The notes below the pieces were generated by a model. That model was not told where the DNA came from and made no database searches. It worked only from the letters and a program-made list of their open reading frames with translations. 64,000 nt of DNA. It comes from Zymobacter sp047495495 (lineage in GTDB: Bacteria; Pseudomonadota; Gammaproteobacteria; Pseudomonadales; Halomonadaceae). Numbering within the stretch: the stretch's first letter is position 1; every line of letters begins with the position of its first letter. Position numbers and translations under genes: made by a program. Location of the stretch: NCBI RefSeq assembly GCF_047495495.1, contig NZ_CP179930.1, positions 1,612,001-1,676,000 of the forward strand, written 5' to 3'. Positions 25,577 to 33,512 of this stretch are shown here, piece by piece.

Positions 25577-26848
25577 ATGCCAAGCGAACACCGCGCATCC
25601 CGCACGCTACCGTTCGGGTTTCATCTGCTGCTGGCGGGACAGTCCGTTTCACTGATGGGCACGCAGGTGTCGACGCTTGCCCTGCCGCTGACGGCGATTG
25701 CCGCCAGCGGTGCCAATGCGTTCACCACCGGCATGCTGCTGGCCTGTGCGCGGCTTCCCTATCTGCTCGTGGGGCTGTTTGCGGGTCTGCTCGTCGATCG
25801 AATCTCGCATCGACGACTACTGATGGCCGCCAACGTCATGATGGCCCTCGTCTTCATCACCATTCCTCTAGTAGCACTGTCAAGCGGCCATATTCGAGTG
25901 GAACAGCTGTATGCCGTGGCGCTATTGACCGGTACGGCACTGGTAGTTGCCGATATCACCTTTCTTTCCTGGGTGCCCGCACTGGTACAGCCCTCACTGC
26001 GGACTGCCGCCCAGAACCGCATTGAGCTGGCCCAGTCAGTCGCCGTCGTGATGGGGTTGCCCATGGCCGGCTGGCTGATCGGAGCGCTAACGGCTCCCAT
26101 CGCCATTCTGACCGACGCGCTATCGCTGTTGATCATGACCGCACTACTGCTGTTCGTTCCCACCCGCGCCACCTCGACCCTTGCGCCCTCCACACCCACC
26201 GAGGGCCCTCCACCCCACTGGCGGACAGAAGCGCTCGAAGGCGCACGCTTCGTCATGCACACCCCACTGCTTCGCACAGCGACACTGGCAACCGTAACCC
26301 TCGTCTTCTTCCAGAGCGCCTATGCCGCGGTATTCATCCTGCACCTGTCCACACGACTGCACATGAATGCAACTGAGATCGGGCTGGTAACGAGCGTGGC
26401 GGCCATCGGCAGCCTGTGTGGCGCAGTGCTGGCGCGTTCCATTGCCCAGCGGCTTGGGGTTGGGCGCACGCTGGCACTGGCACTCACGATCAGCGCAGTG
26501 GGCGCGCTGCTCTGCCCACTCTTTCCAAACAAAGCGATGGTCGCCATATCGCAGTGCACGCTGTGGCTCGGCATGCAGGTCTACAACGTGCATCAAGTAC
26601 CGATCCGTTCCGTACTGGCCCCCGAGCGCCTGCACGGACGCGTCAATGCCAGCATTCGTACGCTGGTCTGGGGGCTAGCCCCACTGGGGGCCGTGCTAGG
26701 AGGGATCAGCGGCAATGCCCTCGGCACCTCCGCCACGCTGACGATTGCAGCGTGCCTGATGGCCAGCGCCAGCTTATGGATCATCGCCTCACCCCTCTGG
26801 GCGGTGCGCACCCCCTACCTGCTGACGCTGCACGGCACCCAGCAATAG
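25577..26848 (+). CDS. MFS transporter, probable metabolite exporter
   Basis: 423 aa with about 12 predicted helices in two six-helix halves. The intracellular loop LLVDRISHRRLLMAAN corresponds to the MFS motif-A position (G/DxxxDRxGRR). A repeated half begins near RTATLATVTLVFFQSAYA, and VLAPERLHGRVNASIRTLVWG matches the MFS_3/EntS-like exporter signature. It starts 23 bases after the sulfotransferase and has GAGAGG upstream of ATG 25577. Neighbourhood suggests it exports the product of this cluster, though substrate is not readable from sequence. Confidence 0.8.
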   Translation: MPSEHRASRTLPFGFHLLLAGQSVSLMGTQVSTLALPLTAIAASGANAFTTGMLLACARLPYLLVGLFAGLLVDRISHRRLLMAANVMMALVFITIPLVALSSGHIRVEQLYAVALLTGTALVVADITFLSWVPALVQPSLRTAAQNRIELAQSVAVVMGLPMAGWLIGALTAPIAILTDALSLLIMTALLLFVPTRATSTLAPSTPTEGPPPHWRTEALEGARFVMHTPLLRTATLATVTLVFFQSAYAAVFILHLSTRLHMNATEIGLVTSVAAIGSLCGAVLARSIAQRLGVGRTLALALTISAVGALLCPLFPNKAMVAISQCTLWLGMQVYNVHQVPIRSVLAPERLHGRVNASIRTLVWGLAPLGAVLGGISGNALGTSATLTIAACLMASASLWIIASPLWAVRTPYLLTLHGTQQ

Positions 26849-26887
26849 GTTCGGTCGTGCTCGTCGTCATCGAAACAAGGAGAGCCC

Positions 26888-28302
26888 ATGAAATTCGTCG
26901 ATACCGCATCGCTTTCACTGCCTTCTGGCGTGCTTACCTTATGGCGTCCTATCGCCCCACCATTGAGCGATGAACGGTGGCGCAAGGACACACGCCGTGC
27001 GTCCTGCCTTCAAGAGGCTAGCCTGTTGAGCACGTTTGAGGCACTCGACAGCGGCGCCACCCCCCCCCTTCGTGGCTCGGCTGCACCTTCGAGATGCCCG
27101 CCGATCTTGATGCCGATACTTTCGCCGCCGCGCTCCGCCTCTGGATCAATCGGCATGACACCCTGCGCAGCATGCTCGTGCCGCTCGACGCGCCGATGGC
27201 AAACAGCCATCTCCAGCGCTTCACCCTTGATCCTGGCACTGTCGATATCGAGCACGTAACGGTGGATACTGCGGCGGCCATCGCAAGACATGAGCCGCTA
27301 TCAACCGTGATTGAATATCTGTTCGACGAGCAGGTGGGGCCTTGCCGCTGGCCGGGCTATCTGCTGCTGACGATCTCGCACAGCCGCGCCACTACGGTCT
27401 GTCTAGCGGTGGATCACTCCCTAATCGACGGCTATGGGCTGCTCAAACTGCCCAGAGAGCTGCACATGCTCTATGCCGTGGCACAAGGCACGCAAGCGTC
27501 CTTGCCCCCAGTGGAGAGCTATCCGGACTTTGCGGAAGCCGAGCGCTGCGAGGCCGAGGCACTGACCGCTAGCGATGAGACTGTCCAGCGCTGGCGGCGC
27601 TGCCTTGAAGCGTTCGGCGGTACGCTTCCTCCGTTCCCGATTAATGTTCATCATCCCGACACCACGGCACCCCCTCAGCGCGGTGGCTACCTCGAACTGC
27701 TGGATGACGCGACCACCCGTGCCTTTACTCAGCAGTGCCGAACAGCGGGCGGTGACATCTTCTCAGGGCTGTTTGCCTGCCTCGCCAAAGCTGCCCGCGA
27801 ACTGACGGGCAACCCAGCCTTTCACACCATGGCCCCCTTTCAGACCCAGCCCAGCCAATGGTCCTCCTCTCTGGGATGGTACGTGGGCATGGCACCGGTC
27901 ACCTTTCCTTTGGGTGAAGAAGAAACGTTCGAGACCGCGATAGCGCATGCCACTCAGGGGCTTCAGGCCCTCAAAACGCTCGCGCTGGTGCCGATCACAC
28001 GGGTAGCCGAGCTACTGGGGCAACCACTACGCGATACCTTCATGGTGTCGTTCATGGACCTGCGCCGCGTGCCCGGTGCACGCGAGTGGGAAAAGTGGCG
28101 GGTTGTCTCCTTTCGCAGCCGCAGCAACGACCCTGACGAAGTCTGTCTGTGGTTCATGCGCACGCATAATGGGCTGATCGTCGACTACCGCCACCCGGCT
28201 ACGGCAGCTGCTGACCGCGTGGTCGCGGACTATATCACCCGAACCAAACGCCAGCTCAACGCTATTGCCAGTACCGCGAAATGGTATGCCCCCTCATCGT
28301 GA
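26888..28302 (+). CDS. Stand-alone condensation/acyltransferase protein, frame-shifted at a C9 tract
   Basis: A complete condensation-domain-like protein (about 471 aa) appears when two overlapping frames are joined. ATG 26888, with AGGAG upstream, opens MKFVDTASLSLPSG, which runs to a homopolymer of nine C at 27060-27068 and then leaves frame, ending at 27259. The remaining domain is in the next frame; from ATG 27094 it encodes MPADLDADTFAAALRLWINR and on to 28302. Adding one C (or losing two) joins them as TPPPSWLGCTFEMPADLDAD, a normal C-domain start. The active-site motif is VDHSLIDGYG: the second His and the Asp-Gly are kept, while the first His of HHxxxDG is Asp. Such free proteins act as ester- or amide-forming acyltransferases (PapA-like). 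The shift could be phase variation, decay or a sequencing error. Confidence 0.72.
27060..27068 (+). repeat. C9 homopolymer inside the condensation-protein gene
   Basis: Nine consecutive C residues at the junction of the two reading frames of the condensation protein. With C9 the protein ends early; C10 or C7 would restore one continuous ORF. Poly-C tracts of this length are classical slipped-strand phase-variation sites and are also prone to sequencing error. Confidence 0.8.
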
Positions 28303-28376
28303 GGCTGCCCAGACGTACACTCCACTCGACCAAGCATCAAAGAGCGCTTTTTCCGCAGCTTAGACGGGGAGGCAAC

Positions 28377-28534
28377 GAAGCCAGAAGCCAGAAGCCAGAA
28401 GCCAGAAGCCAGAAGCCAGAAGCCAGAAGCCAGAAGCCAGAAGCCAGAAGCCAGAAGCCAGAAGCCAGAAGCCAGAAGCCAGAAGCCAGAAGCCAGAAGC
28501 CAGAAGCCAGAAGCCAGAAGCCAGAAGCCAGAAG
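28377..28534 (+). repeat. Heptanucleotide tandem array, 22 perfect CCAGAAG units
   Basis: From 28381 to 28534 there are exactly 22 identical CCAGAAG units, preceded by a partial unit GAAG (28377-28380). It begins about 75 bases after the stop codon of the condensation gene. Because 7 is not a multiple of 3, all three forward frames read the same heptapeptide cycle KPEARSQ and none contains a stop; the reverse strand reads LLASGFW. A flanking open frame (28281-28670) therefore exists by composition, and I do not call it a gene. Perfect identity suggests recent or ongoing slippage. Confidence 0.93.
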
Positions 28535-28596
28535 AGACTACCCGGCACCCTTATGGCGTCAAGCGGTAAAAGGTGAAAGAAAAGCATATTCCCCAC

Positions 28597-28629
28597 GGGG
28601 TATGCGCGGCACATCCGATACCCCTTTTT
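28597..28629 (+). terminator. Intrinsic terminator downstream of the heptamer array
   Basis: GGGGTAT ... ATACCCC with a 14-nt loop, followed directly by TTTTTATT. It closes the sulfotransferase-MFS-condensation transcription unit, placing the heptamer array in its 3' untranslated region. Confidence 0.65.
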
Positions 28630-28654
28630 ATTCGGTGCGTGCTAGCCTCCAGCG

Positions 28655-28686
28655 CCGCCTTTCCTGTTGAAAGGCGGGAATTTTTC
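28655..28686 (+). terminator. Second intrinsic terminator
   Basis: CCGCCTTTC / GAAAGGCGG, a 9-bp perfect stem with a CTGTT loop, followed by a run of five T. Together with the preceding hairpin it isolates the amidinotransferase operon, which should have its own promoter in 28687-28980. Confidence 0.75.
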
Positions 28687-28987
28687 GATCGTTAGCGCGA
28701 TATCATCACCTTCACTTTGAGGCAGTATCTACGGCGCCAAGACCGCCATTATTACCAAAAAGAAACACTTTTTCACCGCTCATCAGCATTGCCTGCACCA
28801 CCACACCAATCCATCACAAAATCGCATCCTCGATCCCCGATCTTTGCACTCGGCCAAGTGTTTACAAGTGATAACCTCCGCCTTATGGAAGCGGAAAAAT
28901 CGTTCTTTCTGCTGCCATATCCCAACGTTACGTTCCTCGCACGCTCTTTTCTCAGCATGAATTTCATCATTGAAAGAGGATTCCAGA
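28687..28987. promoter_or_regulatory. Leader of the amidinotransferase operon
   Basis: About 300 bases with no supported gene. GAGGATTCCAGA before ATG 28988 is a good ribosome site. No clear operator was recognised. Confidence 0.3.
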
Positions 28988-30088
28988 ATGACGTTTCAGG
29001 CCGAACAACCCCGCCCGTATGCTCCGCAAACATCTCCCGTGCAGGTCTACACCGAATGGGACCCCCTTGAAGAAGTGATCGTCGGTGTCATTGACGATAT
29101 TCGCATCCCCGACTGGGATCCGAACATGAATGCCGTCATCCCGAAGCCCTACCGTGACTATTTCAGGACGAATGCCGGGCAGCGTTTCCCGCAGTCGCTG
29201 GTGGATAAGGCCCGTGAAGAGGTCAATACGCTGGCCGACATCCTGACCAGTGAGGGGATCAAGGTGAAACGCCCGAACGAGGTCGACCATCATCAGCCCG
29301 TCGTCACGCCCCATTTCTCAACCGGTGGCGCGTTTTATTCCGCGATGCCGCGCGACTGCCTGCTGGCCATCGGTACCACGCTAATCGAAGTGCCAATGGC
29401 GTGGCGCAGCCGTTATTTCGAGACCTTCGCCTTCCGCGATCTGCTTAATGACTACTTCAAGCGGGGTGCCGACTGGGTTGCGGCCCCCAAACCCATGCTG
29501 AAGGACAGCCTGTGGGACGAAGAACACGACTTCGATCAGGAATTTCCTTTCCGCTCCATCATCAAGGACGACGAGCCGCTGTTTGATGCCGCCGACTTTA
29601 TGAAAATCGGGCGCGACATCATCGGCCAGCGCAGTCATGTCACCAATGATCTGGGGATCGAGTGGCTGCGCCGTACGCTGGGCGACGACTACCACATCCA
29701 TATCTACGAATTCGACGAACCCGACCCGATGCATATCGATACCACGATTCTGCCGATTGCTCCGGGGCGCGTAATCGTCAACAAGGGTTGGGTACCAGAG
29801 TTGCCCGATATCTTCCGCGACTGGGAGATCCTGACACCTCCCGCCTCCAATTTGCCTGACGACCACCCGCTGTTCATCACGTCCAAGTGGATCCATACCA
29901 ACGTGTTGATGCTCGATGAACGTACCGTCATCGTCGAAAAGGACGAAGAGCGCCTCATCCACGCGTTCCATGCGTGGGGCATCAAAACCATTCTCTGCCC
30001 CTTCAAGCATTTCCAGACTTTTGGTGGTTCCTTCCACTGCGCCACGCTGGACGTGCGCCGTTCCGGCAGCCTGAAACGCTATATCTAG
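28988..30088 (+). CDS. Glycine amidinotransferase-family enzyme
   Basis: Transfers the amidino group of arginine to an amine acceptor (glycine in the classical enzyme), giving a guanidino compound and ornithine. 366 aa with the full catalytic set: Asp in LFDAADFMKIGRDI, His in PMHIDTTILPIAPG, and the nucleophilic Cys in GGSFHCATLDVRRSG, matching the AGAT/StrB family. YTEWDPLEEVIVGV at the N-terminus is also typical. The start at 28988 has AGAGGA 7 bases upstream; an ATG 18 bases earlier does not. It is followed after about 50 bases by an ATP-grasp gene, suggesting that the guanidino product is then ligated to another molecule. Acceptor is not known; bacterial members occur in antibiotic and toxin pathways (streptomycin, cylindrospermopsin). 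Confidence 0.88.
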   Translation: MTFQAEQPRPYAPQTSPVQVYTEWDPLEEVIVGVIDDIRIPDWDPNMNAVIPKPYRDYFRTNAGQRFPQSLVDKAREEVNTLADILTSEGIKVKRPNEVDHHQPVVTPHFSTGGAFYSAMPRDCLLAIGTTLIEVPMAWRSRYFETFAFRDLLNDYFKRGADWVAAPKPMLKDSLWDEEHDFDQEFPFRSIIKDDEPLFDAADFMKIGRDIIGQRSHVTNDLGIEWLRRTLGDDYHIHIYEFDEPDPMHIDTTILPIAPGRVIVNKGWVPELPDIFRDWEILTPPASNLPDDHPLFITSKWIHTNVLMLDERTVIVEKDEERLIHAFHAWGIKTILCPFKHFQTFGGSFHCATLDVRRSGSLKRYI

Positions 30089-30141
30089 CGGTGCGTCACC
30101 TAACTTCCCCTATGCCCTGTTCCCTATTCGAGGACAATGCG

Positions 30142-31398
30142 ATGACGATTCCCCATCGTGACACGGTGCTGATCATTTCGTCAGAATTGGACATCGACAC
30201 TACGGTCGACGCCATCAAGACTCAGTGTGCACTGGACAACACCCAATTCATCTATCTGCTAGAAGACCTGCTGGAAAAGGCGGATACCACGCTCAAGGCG
30301 CGCGATGATGTCTATCTGGTACGCGATTTCGCCATACATCAGGAGGTCGAAGACACCTTCGAGCGGATTGCGGCACACCATACGGTCACCCGTGTTGTGC
30401 CCAGCGACGAATTCGCACTGTACATTGCGGCGTGGGCCAACGACCGCTGGCAACTGTCGGGCATCGACTACGACACAGCGCTCAGGTTCCGCGACAAAAA
30501 ACGGATGAAGGCCATCGCTCAGCAGGCAGGCATCGCCACGGCTCGCGAAATCACCCCAGATGACATTTCTTCGGGCTGCATTCCGTTTCCGATCATCATG
30601 AAGCCCCGTTCGCTTGCCGGTTCCGTCGGCGCACGGGTACTCCATGATGTATCGGCGTTTGGTGCGCTTGCTCTGGATCGGCAGGACGACTACCGCGATA
30701 TGGATGAGAAACAATTCTTTCTGGAAACCTACAACCCCAATACCATCTATCACCTTGACGCCATCGTCATCGACAAGGCGCTGAGCTTCCTATCGGTCGG
30801 TGAGTATCAAGGCAAGCCGATCGACTTTCTGCGCGAAGAAGCACTCGGTTCGCTGAATGAATCCGATGACGATGTCTCGCGCGTATGGCGACCTTTCGTT
30901 GAGGCCATTGTCGAGGCGTTCGAAGCCCCTGACGGTGTTTATCATATTGAAGCGTTCAAGGACGATGACGACCACGTCGAGCTGCTGGAAATCGCTTACC
31001 GCCCCGGTGGCGGTCCCATTGTCGAGCTACTGCAAGAAGCCCACGGCGTCGATCTGCGACGGTTGCACGTCGCATTGCAGATGGGGCTGATGCGCTCGCT
31101 GGCCCCGCACGCCAGCAAAAGGGGCTATGGCTGGATCATGTTCCCGAAACGCCATATGTCACGCCGCGATCTGTATGTCAGCCATATCGACATGCCACCC
31201 GCCGACGAGCTGCCTTCGCTGGTCAGCCACTCGGTGCTTTCCCCCGGCGAACTGGCCAGTGGCGAGTTCTTCTGCCACTCCGACTGTCTGGCAACGTTCG
31301 TCTTCCACGGCGATCGCCAGCAGGTGATGCTTGATCAGCAGCGTGTCTATAGAACCTTCAAGGCCGCACTGACCTCCAAGCGCCCCGCCGTACACTGA
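30142..31398 (+). CDS. ATP-grasp carboxylate-amine ligase
   Basis: 418 aa. An N-terminal pre-ATP-grasp domain (about 1-115, TVLIISSELDIDTTV) is followed by the ATP-grasp fold. The latter shows FRDKKRMKAIAQQAGIATA, the ATP-binding Lys in FPIIMKPRSLAGSVGARVL, the metal-binding HLDAIV strand, and LLEIAYRPGGG near the Mg site (E..(N/Y)xR.GGG). The group contains amino-acid and peptide ligases of natural product pathways (for example L-amino-acid ligases and BtrJ-like enzymes). AGGA sits 8 bases before ATG 30142; a longer in-frame reading from a GTG overlaps the previous gene and is rejected. Predicted to join the amidinotransferase product or an amino acid to an amine by an acyl-phosphate. Partners are unknown. 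Confidence 0.82.
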   Translation: MTIPHRDTVLIISSELDIDTTVDAIKTQCALDNTQFIYLLEDLLEKADTTLKARDDVYLVRDFAIHQEVEDTFERIAAHHTVTRVVPSDEFALYIAAWANDRWQLSGIDYDTALRFRDKKRMKAIAQQAGIATAREITPDDISSGCIPFPIIMKPRSLAGSVGARVLHDVSAFGALALDRQDDYRDMDEKQFFLETYNPNTIYHLDAIVIDKALSFLSVGEYQGKPIDFLREEALGSLNESDDDVSRVWRPFVEAIVEAFEAPDGVYHIEAFKDDDDHVELLEIAYRPGGGPIVELLQEAHGVDLRRLHVALQMGLMRSLAPHASKRGYGWIMFPKRHMSRRDLYVSHIDMPPADELPSLVSHSVLSPGELASGEFFCHSDCLATFVFHGDRQQVMLDQQRVYRTFKAALTSKRPAVH

Positions 31399-31442
31399 TG
31401 CCAAGCGAGTCATTCACGCCTCGTTTCGCTCTTTTATGACAC

Positions 31443-31473
31443 AAAAAAAGGCATGCCCATGGGCATGCCTTTT
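31443..31473. terminator. Bidirectional terminator between the ATP-grasp gene and arnF
   Basis: AAAAGGCATGCCC / GGGCATGCCTTTT around a central CATG, an almost perfect palindrome with A- and T-runs at its ends, in the convergent gap. Confidence 0.85.
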
Positions 31474-31544
31474 CGCTTGAATCACCGAACACTCTCTCAC
31501 CGAATACTCACTGATTCACCTGACACGATAGCGATCACCCAATG

Positions 31545-31979
31545 CTAATGATGAGGTGATGCGGTGCTGCAGCGGCTAATGACGACCACGCCGATCAAAA
31601 TCATCGCAATCCCGATCAGATGCTGAACCTTAAACGCTTCATGCAGGATCGGTGTGACCACCGCCACCGCATATACTGTCACGTAACTAATGCTCAACAG
31701 CGGGTAGGCACGGCTCAGCGGCAGGTGCCGCAGCGCATTCAGCCAACACCACATTGAGATACCGTACGCCAGAATGCCGCCGCCGATCAGAGCCAGCCAC
31801 GGCCAGTAGCCCAGCAGGACATTCACGGCCAGCGCCTGCACATCACTCCAGATCGCCATCAGGTTCGGCAGATGGCTCATGCCGATCTTCATCCCCAGCT
31901 GCGCCAGCGTGACCAGTACGATGCTGCCACCGATCCAGGCATAGCCCAGCCGATAGCGCCCCGTTACAGCAGTTGACAT
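31545..31979 (-). CDS. arnF: ArnF-like subunit of the undecaprenyl-phosphate-L-Ara4N flippase
   Basis: 144-aa small multidrug-resistance-type protein with four helices (YAWIGGSIVLVTLAQLGMKIG, NVLLGYWPWLALIGGGILAYG, SRAYPLLSISYVTVYAVAVV, and IGIAMILIGVVVI). SRAYPLLSISYV is the SMR/ArnF 'AYP.LS..Y' motif. It follows the arnE-like gene by 77 bases and is the last gene of the arn operon. ArnE and ArnF together are proposed to flip undecaprenyl-P-alpha-L-Ara4N across the inner membrane. Confidence 0.82.
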   Translation of the reverse strand: MSTAVTGRYRLGYAWIGGSIVLVTLAQLGMKIGMSHLPNLMAIWSDVQALAVNVLLGYWPWLALIGGGILAYGISMWCWLNALRHLPLSRAYPLLSISYVTVYAVAVVTPILHEAFKVQHLIGIAMILIGVVVISRCSTASPHH

Positions 31980-32056
31980 ACAGGCTCCTCACTCAATGAA
32001 GAAAGCGGCGGCTTCCCTGACGGAAAGCAGCCGCGTATCGGTAATGCCACTGTTGG

Positions 32057-32416
32057 CTACCACTCTGACCCCAGCACGACGATGCCCGCCATGATCAACG
32101 CCAGACCGCCCAGATAGCGCCATGAGAGCGTTTCTCCGAACAGCCAGCGTGCCGCAACGGCCACCAGCACGAAATTCAGGCTAAGCATGGGATACGCCAG
32201 GCTAAGCGGCACTGTATGCAACACACCAAGCCAGCACAGCATGCCGCAGCCCAGTGCACCGATACCTGCAATCAACCAAGGGTTAAGCAGCCGACGCAGC
32301 AGACCGGCCTGTTGCAGTTCGGGGCGAGCCGCCCACCAATGCACGGCCTGCTTCTGCATCAACTGACCACTACAGGCCAGCAGACTGGACACCACCAGCA
32401 ATATCAGACTCAGCAT
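32057..32416 (-). CDS. arnE: ArnE-like subunit of the undecaprenyl-phosphate-L-Ara4N flippase
   Basis: 119 aa, four helices. MLSLILLVVSSLLACSGQLM-QKQA and SLAYPMLSLNFVLVAVAARWL with IMAGIVVLGS match E. coli ArnE closely ('GQL.QKQ', 'YPMLSLNFVWV', 'GGIVILGS'). ATG 32416 is used because it coincides with the ArnE start; a frame extending to 32533 adds a polar tail not seen in the family. It lies about 150 bases after arnD and before arnF. Confidence 0.85.
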   Translation of the reverse strand: MLSLILLVVSSLLACSGQLMQKQAVHWWAARPELQQAGLLRRLLNPWLIAGIGALGCGMLCWLGVLHTVPLSLAYPMLSLNFVLVAVAARWLFGETLSWRYLGGLALIMAGIVVLGSEW

Positions 32417-32565
32417 ACGTTCTCTCTTGAGGCTCGATGCCACACCAGCGACCTGCCAACGGCCTGTAAAGAAAAGAATGGGGACGGCCCTACCACCGCA
32501 CGGTCGTGAGACAACAAAGCCGTCCAGCGTCATTCTTTTCAGAAACGCGACCTTCTCTGGAAACC

Positions 32566-33498
32566 CTACAGGCCGCGACCCACCCAGCCTTCACGCCCGG
32601 GCAACGGCCCAGTCGTCAGATGCCCGGTCGGCAACGTCGATAGATCATCCGGCAGCAACGCACTCTGCGGCACAAAATCCATGCCGTTCTGACGCATAGA
32701 ATGGATCAACGCCGAAAACTCGCTGGCCATCAGGATGCCTTCCACTTCAGCATGGATCGTGTAGACCCCCAGTGCCGAACTGCGCAATTTCTCAAGGATA
32801 TAGCCATTGAAATTGGCCGCATCCGTTTCGCGCCCGATCACCTCGTCAAACGTCGGCAGATCAACGGGAATCTGCGGCGTGCCGATCGTACCGTCAGTCA
32901 GCAGCGGCCGGAACATGCGCCCGCCGCGGCAATCACTGTTATAGCGAAAACCGAAGCGTTCCTTGGCATCCACCGTCGCCTGACTGCCCCGCCAGCCGGG
33001 CACGGCCGAACAGGTGATCCTTTCTCCGATGATCTGCTCCAGAACATCGACACCACGCTTGATCTCGTGATACTGGCGCTCAACGTCCCAATGTCCCGAC
33101 CACGCCTGCCACGCATGGTGATCCCACGCGTGCAGACCGACTTCATGCCCCGCCTCAACGATGCGTCGCATCACGGGTGCCAGCCCTTTTCCCATCTGAC
33201 GCCCGGGCCATGCCGTACCTGCAAACAGGATGTCCCAGCCGTACAGACTGGCGGCGTTGGACCGCAGCATTTTCATCAGGAATTTGGGCTTGAGCAGGCG
33301 CCAGAGATGACGCCCCATATTGTCGGGTCCGACAGAGAGAAAGAACGTCGCGCGAATGCCTTCGCGCGCCAGAATATCGAGCAGACGGGGCACGCCTTCA
33401 CGCGTGCCCCGGTAGGTGTCGACGTCAATGCGAAGAGCGATGGGCTTCATGCCATCAAGAGCGAGACCACGTCGTTGCAGAGCAACTCCTTCGCACAT
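32566..33498 (-). CDS. arnD: 4-deoxy-4-formamido-L-arabinose-phosphoundecaprenol deformylase
   Basis: Removes the formyl group from undecaprenyl-P-Ara4FN, NodB/polysaccharide-deacetylase fold, 310 aa. Motifs: RIDVDTYRGTREGVPRLL (metal Asp), SVGPDNMGRHLWRLLKPKFL, GLHAWDHHAWQAWSGHW (metal His pair), and YTIHAEVEG near the C-terminus, colinear with E. coli ArnD. GAGGA precedes ATG 33498 and supports that start, although the family alignment begins at an internal Met (33450). It begins 14 bases after arnA ends. Confidence 0.92.
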   Translation of the reverse strand: MCEGVALQRRGLALDGMKPIALRIDVDTYRGTREGVPRLLDILAREGIRATFFLSVGPDNMGRHLWRLLKPKFLMKMLRSNAASLYGWDILFAGTAWPGRQMGKGLAPVMRRIVEAGHEVGLHAWDHHAWQAWSGHWDVERQYHEIKRGVDVLEQIIGERITCSAVPGWRGSQATVDAKERFGFRYNSDCRGGRMFRPLLTDGTIGTPQIPVDLPTFDEVIGRETDAANFNGYILEKLRSSALGVYTIHAEVEGILMASEFSALIHSMRQNGMDFVPQSALLPDDLSTLPTGHLTTGPLPGREGWVGRGL

Positions 33499-33512
33499 GC
33501 CGCGTTCCTCAC

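Noticed and set aside
28377..28534. CRISPR array
   Set aside because: The units are 7 bp, contiguous and without spacers, so this is a simple-sequence tandem repeat.
28281..28670. Protein-coding gene with KPEARSQ repeats
   Set aside because: The frame is open only because a 7-mer repeat has no stop in any frame. There is no ribosome site, and it overlaps the 3' end of the condensation gene and two terminators.
24615..31398. Cylindrospermopsin-type cluster
   Set aside because: An amidinotransferase and a sulfotransferase are both present, but no polyketide synthase, hydroxylase or cyclase gene is seen.
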